DNA of 64,000 bases from Parahoeflea alexandrii (GTDB lineage: Bacteria > Pseudomonadota > Alphaproteobacteria > Rhizobiales > Rhizobiaceae). The notes beneath the pieces are model-generated. The model was not told the DNA's origin, ran no database searches, and saw only the letters and a program-made list of their open reading frames with translations. Position numbers and translations under genes: made by a program. The stretch covers positions 25,270-89,269 of the forward strand of contig NZ_JAPWHB010000011.1 in assembly GCF_027214025.1 (NCBI RefSeq). The letters run 5' to 3'. Shown in pieces: positions 52,764 through 62,744 of the stretch; position 1 is the first letter of the stretch; each line of letters begins with the position of its first letter.

Positions 52764-54288
52764 CGCGCAACTTGCTCCAGAATTTGCGCAGATCCGCGCC
52801 AAGTTCGATGAACAATTGATACCGCCGGTCATAATGATCGCGCAATGCAGGATCGGGTGCGAAGGACTGTTTGGCCCGGGTCATTCTTGCAACGCCTGCC
52901 TCGTAGGAAGCGACAACACCCGCGCCGCATCCGGCCGCGATCGCGGCGCCCAGCGCCCCGGTCTCCTGGCACGCGGCGATGGTGACCGGCTTGCCCAGCC
53001 CGTCGGCGAAGATCTGCGGCCACACCGGGCTGCGTGCGCCGCCACCCGAAAGGATGACATCGTCAAAACGCACACCGGCCGAGACCAGAACCTCGATATG
53101 CCGCCGGTGTTCGAACATCACCCCTTCATAAAGCGCCCGCAGCATGTGGCCCTCGCTATGCCAGCCGGACAATCCGTAGAACCCGGCGCGCATTTCCGAC
53201 CCCAGCCGGCCCCCGTAAAGGAAGGGATGATACATCGGGTCGTCCGGTGCGGGCTCGGTCTCCGCCACGAGCCGGTTGCAGTGACCGAACGGGTCGTCGT
53301 GATGGCCCTTCCGCTCGACAAATTCGCGGACATACCATTCGAGGTTGGCCGCCGATGTCGCGCTCGATTCGATGTTGAGAAAACGGCCCTCGCCAAATCC
53401 CGACACCATGAACACCTCTTCAGCCGCAACCGGTTTTTCGGACACGACCTGGTTGATGCTCCAGGTGCCGACAATGACCGATGCCTGCCCGTTCGCAATC
53501 ACGCCGGACCCCAGCGCACAGGCCACCACGTCAAAAAAACCGGCAACGACGGGCGTGCCCGGGCATAGCCCGGTCAGGGCGCCGGCTTCCTCCGTGACCT
53601 GGCCTGCGACATCGCTGGGCGCAAGCAGTTTAGGCAGCATACCAAGAGCATCTTCCAGTCCATAAAGCCGCATCAAGTCCGTGTCATAGGCGCAATCGGG
53701 CATGCGCAGGAACCCGCATCCGCTCATGTCGGACACATCCGACACCAGCCGGTCGGTCAGCTTGTAGGTGATGTAATCCTTGCACATGAGCACTGTCGCA
53801 GCCTTGTGGTACAGATCGGGAGCTTCCCGCTTGACCCAGGCCAGTAACGTCGGCGTCTGCGACGGCCATGGTTTTTGCAGACACAACTCTTGCAGTTGAT
53901 CGCCGGCTTCTCCCACCGCAAGCTCATCGGCGAGCTGCGCCGCTCGGCTGTCGAGAGACTGGATGCCGAGCAGAGGCTCTTGCGCCTTGTCCAGAAGATA
54001 AAGCCCGTTGCCGTGCCCGGCACATCCCACACCGGCAATATCGCGCGCGTCGACACCTGCCTTGTCGATGCAGGCGCGAATAGCCTGATGGGCATTGCGC
54101 CAGAGTTCACCCAAATCGCGCTCGACGTGGCCGGGTTTGGGAACAGAAGTCTGCCCATCAATCGCATGCATGGCGATCTGGTTGCCGTCGAGATCAAACA
54201 GCACCGCCTTGATCACCGTATTGCCGGCGTCCAGGCCCAGGAGATAGCGCGTCCGCTCAGCCACGATTGTAGATATCCCATGCTTCAT
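52756..54288 (-). CDS. FGGY-family carbohydrate kinase, LyxK/EryA-like
   Basis: 510 residues. The N-terminal phosphate motif LLGLDAGNTVIKAVLFD is near residue 16, FGGY domain signatures FFDVVACALGSGV near 255 and GTWSINQVV near 278, and the C-terminal ILSGGGARSPVWPQIFADG near 425. NLEWYVREF, PFLYGGRLGSEM and GFYGLSGWHS resemble L-xylulose kinase LyxK and polyol kinases. It would phosphorylate a sugar or polyol brought in by the neighbouring importer. ATG 54288 overlaps the aldolase end by about 32 bases; GTG 54291 and GTG 54264 are alternatives. The substrate is not determined. Confidence 0.82.
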   Translation of the reverse strand: MKHGISTIVAERTRYLLGLDAGNTVIKAVLFDLDGNQIAMHAIDGQTSVPKPGHVERDLGELWRNAHQAIRACIDKAGVDARDIAGVGCAGHGNGLYLLDKAQEPLLGIQSLDSRAAQLADELAVGEAGDQLQELCLQKPWPSQTPTLLAWVKREAPDLYHKAATVLMCKDYITYKLTDRLVSDVSDMSGCGFLRMPDCAYDTDLMRLYGLEDALGMLPKLLAPSDVAGQVTEEAGALTGLCPGTPVVAGFFDVVACALGSGVIANGQASVIVGTWSINQVVSEKPVAAEEVFMVSGFGEGRFLNIESSATSAANLEWYVREFVERKGHHDDPFGHCNRLVAETEPAPDDPMYHPFLYGGRLGSEMRAGFYGLSGWHSEGHMLRALYEGVMFEHRRHIEVLVSAGVRFDDVILSGGGARSPVWPQIFADGLGKPVTIAACQETGALGAAIAAGCGAGVVASYEAGVARMTRAKQSFAPDPALRDHYDRRYQLFIELGADLRKFWSKLRDA

Positions 54289-55099
54289 CACCGGATGCGC
54301 CGTGATGGATCATTGCCATCAGCGCGTTGACCACGGCTTTCGGATTGTCGTGCTGATAGATATTTCGGCCATAGACCATCCCCCTGGCGCCCTGTCCCAT
54401 CAGCTGAGCCGATTTCTGCAGGACCGTTTTCAGATCCTCCTTGCCGCCGCCGCGCACCAGGACCGGCACCCTTGCGGTCTCGACGACGCGGTAGAAATCT
54501 TCGGGATTTGTCGTTGGATCGGCCTTGATGATGTCGGCCCCCATTTCGCTGGCCAGGCGCACCAGCGTGATGATCTTCTCCGCGTCGCCATCGACCTGAT
54601 AGCCGCCGCGCACATCGTTCGGCAGCATGACCAGGGGTTCGATCATCAGCGGCATCCCGTAGGTATGGCAGGCGGCGCGCACCCGGCTGATGTTCTTGAC
54701 GCACTGGCGGAACAGATCTGGCTCGTCGGGCAGCATGAACAGGTTGACGACCACGCAGGCCGCATCCATTTCCAGCGCTCCGATGATCGGTTCGTCATGG
54801 TTCTGCAACTCAGACCACATCACGCGGTGCCGCTGGTCATTGTAGGGATTACCCATGTCGATGCGCATGACCAGCGCCGGCTTGTCCTTTTCCGGCCGGC
54901 TCTGCAGCAGATCGGCCTGCCCGTAGGCCATCTGGATGGCGTCGGGTTTTGCGTCGATCAGGGTGCTGACCACAGTCTCCATGTTTTCCAGGCCCCGCAG
55001 GAAACCTGGTTCATTGCACACGCCATGATCCAGTGCGACATCGAGGCAGCCGCCATTGGTGAACATCCGGTTCATCCGGGCTTTGGAGCTTAGGCGCAT
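54257..55099 (-). CDS. Class I (Schiff-base) aldolase, DhnA/LsrF-like
   Basis: 280 residues of the DeoC/LacD/FbaB superfamily. The likely Schiff-base lysine lies in MGADIIKADPTTNPEDF near residue 195. LDVALDHGV near 19, PLMIEPLVML near 152 and PVLVRGGGKED near 218 complete the barrel pattern seen in LsrF and archaeal-type FBP aldolases. It would cleave a phosphorylated ketose, plausibly the product of the adjacent kinase and dehydrogenase. It starts within the last ten bases of the dehydrogenase gene, so translation is coupled. The physiological substrate is unknown. Confidence 0.8.
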   Translation of the reverse strand: MRLSSKARMNRMFTNGGCLDVALDHGVCNEPGFLRGLENMETVVSTLIDAKPDAIQMAYGQADLLQSRPEKDKPALVMRIDMGNPYNDQRHRVMWSELQNHDEPIIGALEMDAACVVVNLFMLPDEPDLFRQCVKNISRVRAACHTYGMPLMIEPLVMLPNDVRGGYQVDGDAEKIITLVRLASEMGADIIKADPTTNPEDFYRVVETARVPVLVRGGGKEDLKTVLQKSAQLMGQGARGMVYGRNIYQHDNPKAVVNALMAMIHHGASGDEAWDIYNRG

Positions 55100-56820
55100 T
55101 TGGTATTCCTTTCGAGGCTTCGCTGTTCCAGCGTCTCTGGCGAGACACCGTAGAAAGTGTTGAGCTCTTTGATGAAGGCATCGGTTTCCTGCTGCGTGCG
55201 TGCAGCATCCCAGCCGAGTTCATCCGCCGCAACCTCGGCGATGGCTGTGATGAGGTCGCTTGAGATTTCGCCCGTGATCGCCAGTCCCGTCCGGCGCAGG
55301 ACAATATCGCTGAGCCGGACAACCACCTCGTGCCGGATCAGGAACCGGATTTCACCGTTTGTCATCAAGGCAGAGGAAACGAGCCCGTCGTCATGATCGC
55401 AGCCGGCGCAAAATGACAGCACGTCATCGGCCCTCGTGCCGTAGGCATCAACCAGGTAGGCGGCCCGATCCGGGCCGACGGCATAGCGCTCCGCGAGCCT
55501 CCGGACCAGGTCTTGCGGATCGGCGGGATAGCCCGCCCCGCCACCGATCGGCAGGTGCAGGGTCGTGGTCTTGCGCTCATGGCCAAGCTCCAACATCACC
55601 GCGTCTGCGGTCTGCTCGGCAAATGCGCGAAAGGTCGTCCACTTGCCGCCAACCATGCAGAACTGGGGGACGGGGCCCTCCAGGCGATGAATGAAGTGAC
55701 CGCGCGTGATCCGTCCGGTGAACTTGTGGTCGCTCTTGGGGAGAGGCCGGATTCCGCTGTAGCTGAAGACAACATCATCGTCCGAAACGGCAATCTCCGG
55801 AAAGGTCAGCTTCAGCGACTGCAGGATGTAATCCTGTTCCTCCGGCTCGCACCGCACCCGTTCGACGCTGTCGACCCGGATATCGGTCGAGCCGGCCAGC
55901 ACCTTGCCGAGATAGGGGAACACGATGCAGACCCGGCCATCGATGTTCTCGAAAAACACCATGTACCCGCCAAGCGCCTTGAACAGCGCTTGATTGTCCA
56001 GAATGATATGCGAGCCCTTGGTGCCGGAAACCAGGGTTTCGGCCGGTTTCTGATCGCCGGAAAATTCCCGGATTGCCTCATTCAGCCAGGCACCCGTGGC
56101 GTTGACGATGGTCTTGCAGGATATCGGGAGTCTTTCGCCGGATTGCGTGTCGGTCAGCGAAAACGCGGATCCCTCCATCCGGATTTCGCAATAGTTCACC
56201 GCAACGCTCTCCGGCGCGAGCCGCATCGCATCGATCACCAGTTCGACACCAAGGCGCTCGGGATAGCTGATCCAGGCATCGTGATAGGTGGCCGAAAACT
56301 TCAGGCTTCGGGTCAGGTTCGGCCAGCGCCGGAATGTCTCGTCCTTTCCCTGGAAACCGTGCCTGGGCAGAAGCCGGCGCCTGCGCGTCACGAAGTCGTA
56401 GAGAACCAGGCCGATCTTGATCGGCAATGCACCACGGCGCGCCGGCTTGCTGCTCAGGCCCAGGAACCCGGCGGCGCCGTTCAAGAGGCCGGAGAAGATC
56501 GACGCTATCGGAATGACCGTGGGAAGCGGCCGCACGAAGTGCGGAGCGTTGTGCAGCAGCGCATCGCGTTCCCTGAGCGATTCCTGGACAAGATCGAACT
56601 CGCCGTTTTCGAGATAGCGAAGTCCGCCATGGATCATCCGCGAAGGGGCTGCGCTGCAGCCCGAGCAAAAATCGTTCCGCTCGACCAGCAGAACGCGAAG
56701 CCCTTGCAGCGCAAGTTCCCGGAAAACCCCGATGCCATTGATCCCGCCACCAACGACAACGACGTCAAAAGCCCCGTTCTGACGGATTTGTTCAAGGCTG
56801 TCGCTTCGCTGTTTGGGCAT
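55090..56820 (-). CDS. FAD-dependent glycerol-3-phosphate/erythritol-phosphate dehydrogenase-like enzyme (GlpD/EryB family)
   Basis: 576 residues. The FAD motif FDVVVVGGGINGIGVFRELA is near residue 18, SRMIHGGLRYLE near 60, TIVNATGAWLNE near 235, SGIRPLPKSD near 355 and a C-terminal GlpD-like cap follows. In Brucella and Sinorhizobium, EryB of this family oxidises erythritol phosphate. ATG 56820 is chosen because GGAGAA precedes it. Position between a kinase/aldolase pair and a sugar transporter favours a polyol-phosphate substrate over glycerol-3-phosphate, but both are possible. Confidence 0.82.
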   Translation of the reverse strand: MPKQRSDSLEQIRQNGAFDVVVVGGGINGIGVFRELALQGLRVLLVERNDFCSGCSAAPSRMIHGGLRYLENGEFDLVQESLRERDALLHNAPHFVRPLPTVIPIASIFSGLLNGAAGFLGLSSKPARRGALPIKIGLVLYDFVTRRRRLLPRHGFQGKDETFRRWPNLTRSLKFSATYHDAWISYPERLGVELVIDAMRLAPESVAVNYCEIRMEGSAFSLTDTQSGERLPISCKTIVNATGAWLNEAIREFSGDQKPAETLVSGTKGSHIILDNQALFKALGGYMVFFENIDGRVCIVFPYLGKVLAGSTDIRVDSVERVRCEPEEQDYILQSLKLTFPEIAVSDDDVVFSYSGIRPLPKSDHKFTGRITRGHFIHRLEGPVPQFCMVGGKWTTFRAFAEQTADAVMLELGHERKTTTLHLPIGGGAGYPADPQDLVRRLAERYAVGPDRAAYLVDAYGTRADDVLSFCAGCDHDDGLVSSALMTNGEIRFLIRHEVVVRLSDIVLRRTGLAITGEISSDLITAIAEVAADELGWDAARTQQETDAFIKELNTFYGVSPETLEQRSLERNTKCA

Positions 56821-56883
56821 AACTTCTCCGTTCATCACCGGGCCGGGTGATGTCCGCACTTGTTTCCGGTGATCTGAAAGGCG

Positions 56884-57879
56884 TCAGGCGTCGAGATTGG
56901 TCAGATGCGTTGCTGCTGCCTCATTTATCCTGTTGAGTTCCTCCGACGTCAGGCGGATACGCCCCGCCCGTGCGTTTTCGCGCGCTTGCTCGGGGTTGCG
57001 TGCGCCGCACAGCGAGAACGTGATGCCCGGCTGTTGCACCGTCCAGGCAATCACGATCTGGGCGCTGCTTGCCTGGTGTCGGTCCGCAATCGGCTTAAGC
57101 TCCGCCATCAGACTCGCGATCTTCTGGCGATTTGAAATCGAGAACCGCGGATTGTCCTTGCGCTGATCGTCTCCCGTGAAGGTTCGATCCGGGCCCATCT
57201 TTCCCGAGAGCAAGCCCAGCGCCAGCGACGAGTAACTCAGCGTCGAAACGCCGTGCTCAGCGCAAATCGGCAGGAGCGTGGATTCGATATCCCGCTTGAT
57301 CATGCTGTATTCTTCCTGGATCGCGTCGAGTTGACCGGACGCGGCATAGGACCTGAGGTCGTCGACCGAGACATTGCTGGCCCCGATCGCCCGGATCTTG
57401 CCCTGCGATTTGAGCAGCTCCAACGCCTCCATCGTCTCGCCAAGCGGTGTCGTCGCGTCCTGCCAATGGGTGATGTAAAGGTCTATATGATCGGTTTTCA
57501 GACGCGTCAGGCTTTGCTCGACCTCATACAGAATCGATTCCTTGCCGAGGTACCGGTGAACCGGCTTGCCATCATAATCGAAGAAATGGTTGCCTTTCTG
57601 CGTGTGCCAGACAAGACCGCACTTGGTTGCCAGAACCACCTTGTCGCGGCGGCCTTGAATGGCCTTGCCGACAATGGTTTCGGATAGCCCCTGTCCGTAG
57701 GCCGGCGCGGTATCGATCAGCGAAACGCCCTCTTCAATCGATTCCTGAATGGCGGCGATCGACTGCTTTTCCTCGGTGCCGCCCCACATCCAGCCGCCGA
57801 TCGCCCAGGTGCCAAGGCCAACCACCGAGGCTTCTATCCCGGAATTGCCGATCGGGCGGGTAAGCATTTCATGCGACAT
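56884..57879 (-). CDS. Aldo/keto reductase
   Basis: 331 residues of the AKR family. The catalytic tetrad is visible as Asp and Tyr in IDTAPAYGQG near residue 54, Lys in VLATKCG near 84 and His in YITHWQD near 123. The NADPH site lies in the C-terminal AWTVQQPG and GARNPEQARENA segments. It may reduce or oxidise an aldose, ketose or polyol. GAGAGGAAAG precedes ATG 57879, which overlaps the SorC-type regulator stop by 11 bases. The gene belongs to the polyol operon. Confidence 0.84.
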   Translation of the reverse strand: MSHEMLTRPIGNSGIEASVVGLGTWAIGGWMWGGTEEKQSIAAIQESIEEGVSLIDTAPAYGQGLSETIVGKAIQGRRDKVVLATKCGLVWHTQKGNHFFDYDGKPVHRYLGKESILYEVEQSLTRLKTDHIDLYITHWQDATTPLGETMEALELLKSQGKIRAIGASNVSVDDLRSYAASGQLDAIQEEYSMIKRDIESTLLPICAEHGVSTLSYSSLALGLLSGKMGPDRTFTGDDQRKDNPRFSISNRQKIASLMAELKPIADRHQASSAQIVIAWTVQQPGITFSLCGARNPEQARENARAGRIRLTSEELNRINEAAATHLTNLDA

Positions 57880-58876
57880 GTCTTTCCTCTCGAATGTTTT
57901 CCAGCACTGCGGCTGCGGTCTGCTCATCAACGATGAGGGAATTGAACAAATGCCCGGCAAGTGCCGCGCAAATCGGCTCGACTTTCTCTTCGCCCGACGC
58001 AACGCCGATGGTGACGGGACACTGCGCCAGTTCCGACGGGCTCAGCGCGACGATGCGGGAGTTGAGCGGATAGTCCGCGACCGATCCGTCCCGCAGGATC
58101 AGGTGAGCCAAGAACTCTCCCGTCACGCCGCCTTCGAGGAGCAGCTGCCGGCCGGGGTTGGGGCCGGGATGCAGATCAAAGTAACTCGAACCCGGAGTGC
58201 GAATGGAGCCGACGCCGACAACGGCAACCGACGCGTTGCGCGCAAGGTCGAGGACTTCCTTGATCGATCCCATTTCCATCAGCATGTCGCGCTGTTCGCG
58301 GCTTTCGGCAAACAGCGGCGCGTGAAGCAGCATGGCCGTGCCGCCCAGGCGTTCCGCCAGCTGCGTCGCCAGATGATTGACGTCGGTGTAGTATTTTCCC
58401 TGCACGCCGCCGGTAAGCGGCACTACCTTCACGTCGAAGGATTGATCGGGGTTCAGGTTCTGCACCATCGCGCTGACCGCCTTGCCGCCGGTAATCGCAA
58501 TCACGTCGCCGTCGCGAATGGTCTCGAGCAGATGATTGGCCGCGGCACGCCCGACCTGCTGAAGGTTCGTGTGCGGATTGCCCGCGACCGCCGGCGTCAC
58601 GATGGCGCTTGCAAGGTTGGTGCTCGCCACCAGTCCCTTCTCCATATCCACAAGCGGCTGGTAGGGACTCTCGATCACGATCTTGACCATGCCCATTCGC
58701 TTTCCCTGGGCAATCAGCCGATTGACTTTCGACGTCGAGAGATTGAGCCGCACGGCAATTTCGGACTGCTTCATTTCCTCCAGATAATGGAGGCTGAGCA
58801 CCGTGTGCATTTGCCGTATCGATTCAAACTCTTCCTTGTTCTCTACCATCTTGGTTTCCCGTTCGCGGTCCCGCAT
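57869..58876 (-). CDS. SorC/DeoR-type sugar-binding transcriptional regulator (EryD-like)
   Basis: 335 residues. The N-terminal HTH MKQSEIAVRLNLSTSKVNRLIAQ is near residues 35-57, followed by the SorC sugar-binding domain (GRAAANHLLETIRDGDVIAITGGKAVSAMV near 108-137, VVGVGSIRTPGS near 218). SorC proteins are tetrameric regulators controlled by phosphorylated sugars. ATG 58876 with GGTGAG is used; ATG 58849 is possible. It is transcribed with the polyol genes, as eryD is in Brucella. Its likely sites are the repeats at 62621-62642 and 62716-62737. Confidence 0.82.
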   Translation of the reverse strand: MRDRERETKMVENKEEFESIRQMHTVLSLHYLEEMKQSEIAVRLNLSTSKVNRLIAQGKRMGMVKIVIESPYQPLVDMEKGLVASTNLASAIVTPAVAGNPHTNLQQVGRAAANHLLETIRDGDVIAITGGKAVSAMVQNLNPDQSFDVKVVPLTGGVQGKYYTDVNHLATQLAERLGGTAMLLHAPLFAESREQRDMLMEMGSIKEVLDLARNASVAVVGVGSIRTPGSSYFDLHPGPNPGRQLLLEGGVTGEFLAHLILRDGSVADYPLNSRIVALSPSELAQCPVTIGVASGEEKVEPICAALAGHLFNSLIVDEQTAAAVLENIREERHVA

Positions 58877-58881
58877 CTTGC

Positions 58882-59901
58882 TCACCTGCGCCGCTTGTTC
58901 AGATAATGATCGATCGTCACTGCAGAGAGCAGTATCGAACCCCGGATGATATCCTGCCAATAGACCGATACATCAAGCAGTGCGAGTGAACTGGACACCA
59001 CCGACAAGAGAATGACACCCAGTATTGCGCCAAAGATCGTCCCGGTTCCCCCTGAAAGGCTCGCGCCACCAATCACCGCCGCGGCGATCACATTCAATTC
59101 CATGCCAATACCGAAGGTGGGCTGGGCAGAACCGAAACGCGCCATGTAGATGATGCCGGCAAAGCCGCAGAGCGCCGAGCAAAGGGTGGTGGTGAAGAAC
59201 ACGACGCGCTTGGTGCGTATTCCGGAATAGGCGGCCGCCTTCTCGTTGCTGCCGGTGTAGAACACCTTGCGGAAGATGGTGGTCCGCCGCAGCATGAAAT
59301 CGGACGCGACCACGACCACCAGAAAGATGATGATGACAACCGGAATGACCCCGATTGACCCCTGCCCGATGAACTTGAACTCCGGTGGAAGGGTATAGAG
59401 GCCGATGGGCCGCCCGCCTGTCCCCAAGAGGCAGGCGCCGCGCGCAATCACCATGACGGCAAGGGACACGATGAAATGGTGCAGTCCGACGGTGGTGACG
59501 AAAAAGCCCATGATCGCACCGATGCCCGTACAGGCGAGAATGGCCAGCGCCGACGCCGTCCACGGATCGACGCCTGCCAGAAACAGCAAGCCGGCGATCA
59601 CCATGGCAAGTGCGGTCACCGACCCAACGGAGAGATCGATGCCACCGGAAATAAGCAGGATGGTCATCCCGACAACAACGATTCCCTCAACCGCAAAGGC
59701 CATCGCCATGGCCCGCATGTTCACCCAGGTCAGGAAATACGGCGAGGCAAACGACATGACGATGAAAAGCGCCACGATGATCAGCACCAGGCCGGTTTCC
59801 CGCATGCGGAAAAGCTTCCGGACCGCATCCATGATGCCGCTCGATGATGGTGGCTGCTGGCCGAGCCCATCGAACGGGACGGCCTTGGTTTCCTGTGTCA
59901 T
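58882..59901 (-). CDS. Sugar ABC transporter permease, RbsC type
   Basis: 339 residues with about ten helices. The motif [22 protein letters not shown] near residue 78 is the RbsC signature and [18 protein letters not shown] near 273 the second. ATG 59901 overlaps the ATPase stop (ATGA), and the stop is six bases before the regulator start. It forms the pore of the polyol/sugar importer. Confidence 0.87.
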   Translation of the reverse strand: MTQETKAVPFDGLGQQPPSSSGIMDAVRKLFRMRETGLVLIIVALFIVMSFASPYFLTWVNMRAMAMAFAVEGIVVVGMTILLISGGIDLSVGSVTALAMVIAGLLFLAGVDPWTASALAILACTGIGAIMGFFVTTVGLHHFIVSLAVMVIARGACLLGTGGRPIGLYTLPPEFKFIGQGSIGVIPVVIIIFLVVVVASDFMLRRTTIFRKVFYTGSNEKAAAYSGIRTKRVVFFTTTLCSALCGFAGIIYMARFGSAQPTFGIGMELNVIAAAVIGGASLSGGTGTIFGAILGVILLSVVSSSLALLDVSVYWQDIIRGSILLSAVTIDHYLNKRRR

Positions 59902-61421
59902 TGAACGGCCTCCAACCGCTTGTCCGACACCGAAGCGCGGTACATGATGTTTTCCTCTGTCATGTCTTTTCCACTCAGCTCGCCGCTGATCCGGCCTTCA
60001 CGCACCACCAGGACGCGATCGCAAACACCGATGAGTTCCGGCAACTCGGATGAGATCATGACGATGCCCACGCCCTTGCGCGCCAGATCCCGAAGGATCC
60101 GGTGAATCTCGGATTTTGCCCCGACATCGACGCCCCGCGTCGGCTCGTCGAGAAAGATGACTTTCGGATTGACCGAAAGCAGCTTGGCGATGGCGACCTT
60201 TTGCTGGTTGCCGCCTGAAAGGTTTGAGACCGGCTCGGCGACATGACCACATTTGAGGTTCAGCATTGCGCCGAGCCTCCTGGCCAACCCGGCTTCCAGC
60301 CGATCGTTGATGATGCCGAGCTGCGAGGAAACCTGGCCGAGCGACAATGCGGAAACATTCTCGGCGATCGACATGTCCAGGAACAGACCATCGCCCTTCC
60401 GGTCTTCGGACAGGTAAACCAGCCCCTCGGCAATGCTCTCCTGGTAATGGGAAGTGTCGAGTTGCCGTCCATTCAGCACGATCTCGCCCGTCACCTCTCC
60501 TTCAAGCTTGCAAATGCCCTTGACGATCTCGCTTCGCCCGGCCCCGATCAGGCCGGCAAGACCGAGAATCTCGCCCTGCCGGAGGTCGAAGGAAATATCG
60601 GCAAACCGGCGCTTCTCCGTCAGGTGGCGAACCGAAAGGATCACGGACTCCGACTTCTCGCTCTCGCCTTGCTTTTCCGGGTAGAGCTTGTCGATCACGC
60701 GCCCGACCATCGCATTGACGATCTCGGTCGGCGTCGTTTCGGCAACATTGCGGGTGGTGATGTATTGCCCGTCCCGGAACACCGAGACACGATCGCAATT
60801 GTCAAAAATCTCGACCATCCGATGCGAGATATAGATGATGGAAATGCCCTGGCTGACCAGCTTGCGCATGATGTCGAACAGGATCTGGGCTTCCTTTTCG
60901 GTCAATGCGGCGGTGGGCTCGTCGAGGATCAGCACCCGGCAATCGAGCGTGAGCGCCTTGGCAATCTCGACCAGCTGCTGCTGGGAAATCGACAGGCTGC
61001 GGACCAGGGCGGAGGGATCGATGTCGCCAAGCCGGTAAAGCACATCTGCCGCCTTCTCTGCCAGCCTGGTGTAGTTCATCAACGGTGCGCGGCTGACATT
61101 GGTTGTCGCCATAAAGATGTTCTCGGCCACGCTGATATCCGGACACAGCGCGATTTCCTGATGCACGAAGCCGATGCCCAGCCTCTGGGCAACCGCGGGA
61201 GAGGTGATGTTGACCTTCTGCCCATCGAAGCGGATCTCGCCGCTGTCCGGACGCACGATGCCATCGATCACGTTCATCAGCGTCGATTTGCCCGCGCCGT
61301 TCTCGCCGGCAATGGCGTGCACCTCGCCCTTGCGCAACTCGAAGCGGACATCCCGCAGCGCCTGGATGGCTCCAAACGATTTGCTGAGATTGCTAATCTG
61401 TAAGATCAGATCGCTGGTCAT
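59898..61421 (-). CDS. Sugar ABC transporter ATP-binding protein, RbsA type
   Basis: 507 residues with two ABC domains. Walker [10 protein letters not shown] is near residue 38, a first-domain degenerate signature [15 protein letters not shown] near 145, Walker [10 protein letters not shown] near 168, and a second-domain [15 protein letters not shown] near 393. ATG 61421 is the family start ([16 protein letters not shown]). A 113-base gap with an 11-bp hairpin separates it from the binding-protein gene. Confidence 0.87.
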   Translation of the reverse strand: MTSDLILQISNLSKSFGAIQALRDVRFELRKGEVHAIAGENGAGKSTLMNVIDGIVRPDSGEIRFDGQKVNITSPAVAQRLGIGFVHQEIALCPDISVAENIFMATTNVSRAPLMNYTRLAEKAADVLYRLGDIDPSALVRSLSISQQQLVEIAKALTLDCRVLILDEPTAALTEKEAQILFDIMRKLVSQGISIIYISHRMVEIFDNCDRVSVFRDGQYITTRNVAETTPTEIVNAMVGRVIDKLYPEKQGESEKSESVILSVRHLTEKRRFADISFDLRQGEILGLAGLIGAGRSEIVKGICKLEGEVTGEIVLNGRQLDTSHYQESIAEGLVYLSEDRKGDGLFLDMSIAENVSALSLGQVSSQLGIINDRLEAGLARRLGAMLNLKCGHVAEPVSNLSGGNQQKVAIAKLLSVNPKVIFLDEPTRGVDVGAKSEIHRILRDLARKGVGIVMISSELPELIGVCDRVLVVREGRISGELSGKDMTEENIMYRASVSDKRLEAVQ

Positions 61422-61469
61422 GACGTTTTTGACTCTGCTGTTTACGCGACGACATGCGCCGTTGGCTTG

Positions 61470-61506
61470 GGTTGCCCGCGCGGAGACAGAACAGACGCGG
61501 GCAACC
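61470..61506 (-). repeat. Intercistronic hairpin after the polyol binding-protein gene
   Basis: GGTTGCCCGCG (61470-61480) and CGCGGGCAACC (61496-61506) form a perfect 11-bp stem with a 15-base loop, between the binding-protein stop (61535) and the ATPase start (61421). There is no T-run. It fits a stabiliser of the binding-protein message. Confidence 0.55.
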
Positions 61507-61534
61507 GGGTTCATGGACGCTGCTTCGCGCCGGT

Positions 61535-62554
61535 CTAGTTCGGGTCGCGGCCTTCCATGTAGGCGTTCAGATCGAACGAGTCGGCGTTGTCCTTGGTGAT
61601 CACCGAGAAGCCGTTGTCGACATAGGGGATTTGCACCGGGTTGTAGCCGGACACCTTGTAGTCGTTGAACGGATCGAACATGTCCGAGTGCGCCGCCATG
61701 AACAGCGAGACAAAGCCCATGAAACCCTGCATGCCCTGATTGGGGTTGAGCGCCATGTGAATGTTGCCGGCCTTGATGTGCTCGAGGGTTGTCGGCGTCA
61801 CATCGGCATGCATGATCAGAACGTCGGCCTTGGCTTCAAGCACCGCCGCCACTGCACCTTCGGCGGAGCCGGCTTCCGGGATCCACAGGGCTCCGAGATT
61901 GGGGTTTGCCTGAAGAATGGATGCCGTTGCGCGGTAAGCCGCATTGCTGTCCTGGTTGGTCGCCTGGCGGCCAACCAGTTTCATGTTCGGGAAGTGCTCT
62001 TCCATGTAGGCGAGAAGTGCCGTGACGCGCAGGTCGTGATTGCTTTGACCCGGGTTTTCAAGCACCGCGTACTCAGCGCTGTCGCCGATCTGCTTGACGA
62101 TCTCTTCCGCCGCGAACTTGGCTTCGGCCAGATTGTCCGAGGTGATGTAGGCGGTGCGCTTCGATTTGGGCGAATCCGCCGCGAACGTGACAACGTCGAC
62201 GCCACCTTCGATCGCCCGGTTGATCGGCTCGATGAACGGATCGGACTGCATCGGGTGCAGGAGAATGCCGGCTGGCTGCTTCACCAGGTCCTGCTCAAAC
62301 GATGCAATCTGCTTGGTGATGTCATAGTCGGGCGTACCCGAAAATGCCGTTTCGCAGCCCATGGCTGCCGCTGCCTGCTTGAACCCCTGGTAGACGGGAA
62401 CCCAGTAGGGGTGAGCCGAAACCATCACGTTCATGACATAGGTTTCACCCGGCTCGCACTGGAATTTGCTCTCGGCTGATGCTGCGCTCGGAAATGCGAA
62501 TGCAACCGCCATTGCGGCCGCGGACAATGCCGTGGCCAATTGATCGATCTTCAT
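61535..62554 (-). CDS. Sugar/polyol ABC transporter substrate-binding protein, RbsB type
   Basis: 339 residues with a signal peptide ([20 protein letters not shown], cleavage after SAASA near residue 28). A type I binding fold follows: [20 protein letters not shown] near 42, [17 protein letters not shown] near 95 and [16 protein letters not shown] near 205. GGAGGAA precedes ATG 62554. It is the first gene of the polyol operon, with the candidate SorC sites upstream. The ligand is probably a polyol or free sugar, by association. Confidence 0.86.
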   Translation of the reverse strand: MKIDQLATALSAAAMAVAFAFPSAASAESKFQCEPGETYVMNVMVSAHPYWVPVYQGFKQAAAAMGCETAFSGTPDYDITKQIASFEQDLVKQPAGILLHPMQSDPFIEPINRAIEGGVDVVTFAADSPKSKRTAYITSDNLAEAKFAAEEIVKQIGDSAEYAVLENPGQSNHDLRVTALLAYMEEHFPNMKLVGRQATNQDSNAAYRATASILQANPNLGALWIPEAGSAEGAVAAVLEAKADVLIMHADVTPTTLEHIKAGNIHMALNPNQGMQGFMGFVSLFMAAHSDMFDPFNDYKVSGYNPVQIPYVDNGFSVITKDNADSFDLNAYMEGRDPN

Positions 62555-62620
62555 GATGTTCCTCCACGTTATATCTTGCCCTCGCTCCAAGCCGTAAGAT
62601 TGCGGCCTTCCCTGCAAGAT

Positions 62621-62737
62621 ATTTCAGTATGCGACATTTATCGCAACAACGCGATCTAACCTCCTGTCCGATTGACTGTCAACCGGATTTACATTTTTTT
62701 CATTATATGAAATTTATTTCATCATGCGACGTTCGTC
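62621..62737. promoter_or_regulatory. Paired 22-bp direct repeats and dyads upstream of the polyol operon
   Basis: Two 22-bp repeats, 62621-62642 and 62716-62737, agree at 17 of 22 positions. Both contain ATTTCA followed two bases later by ATGCGAC. They are 95 bases apart, about nine helical turns. The first overlaps the dyad TGCGACATTTATCGCA (62630-62645); the second overlaps ATGAAATTTATTTCAT (62707-62722). This layout suits a tetrameric SorC regulator that loops DNA. Confidence 0.55.
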
Positions 62738-62744
62738 AATCCGT

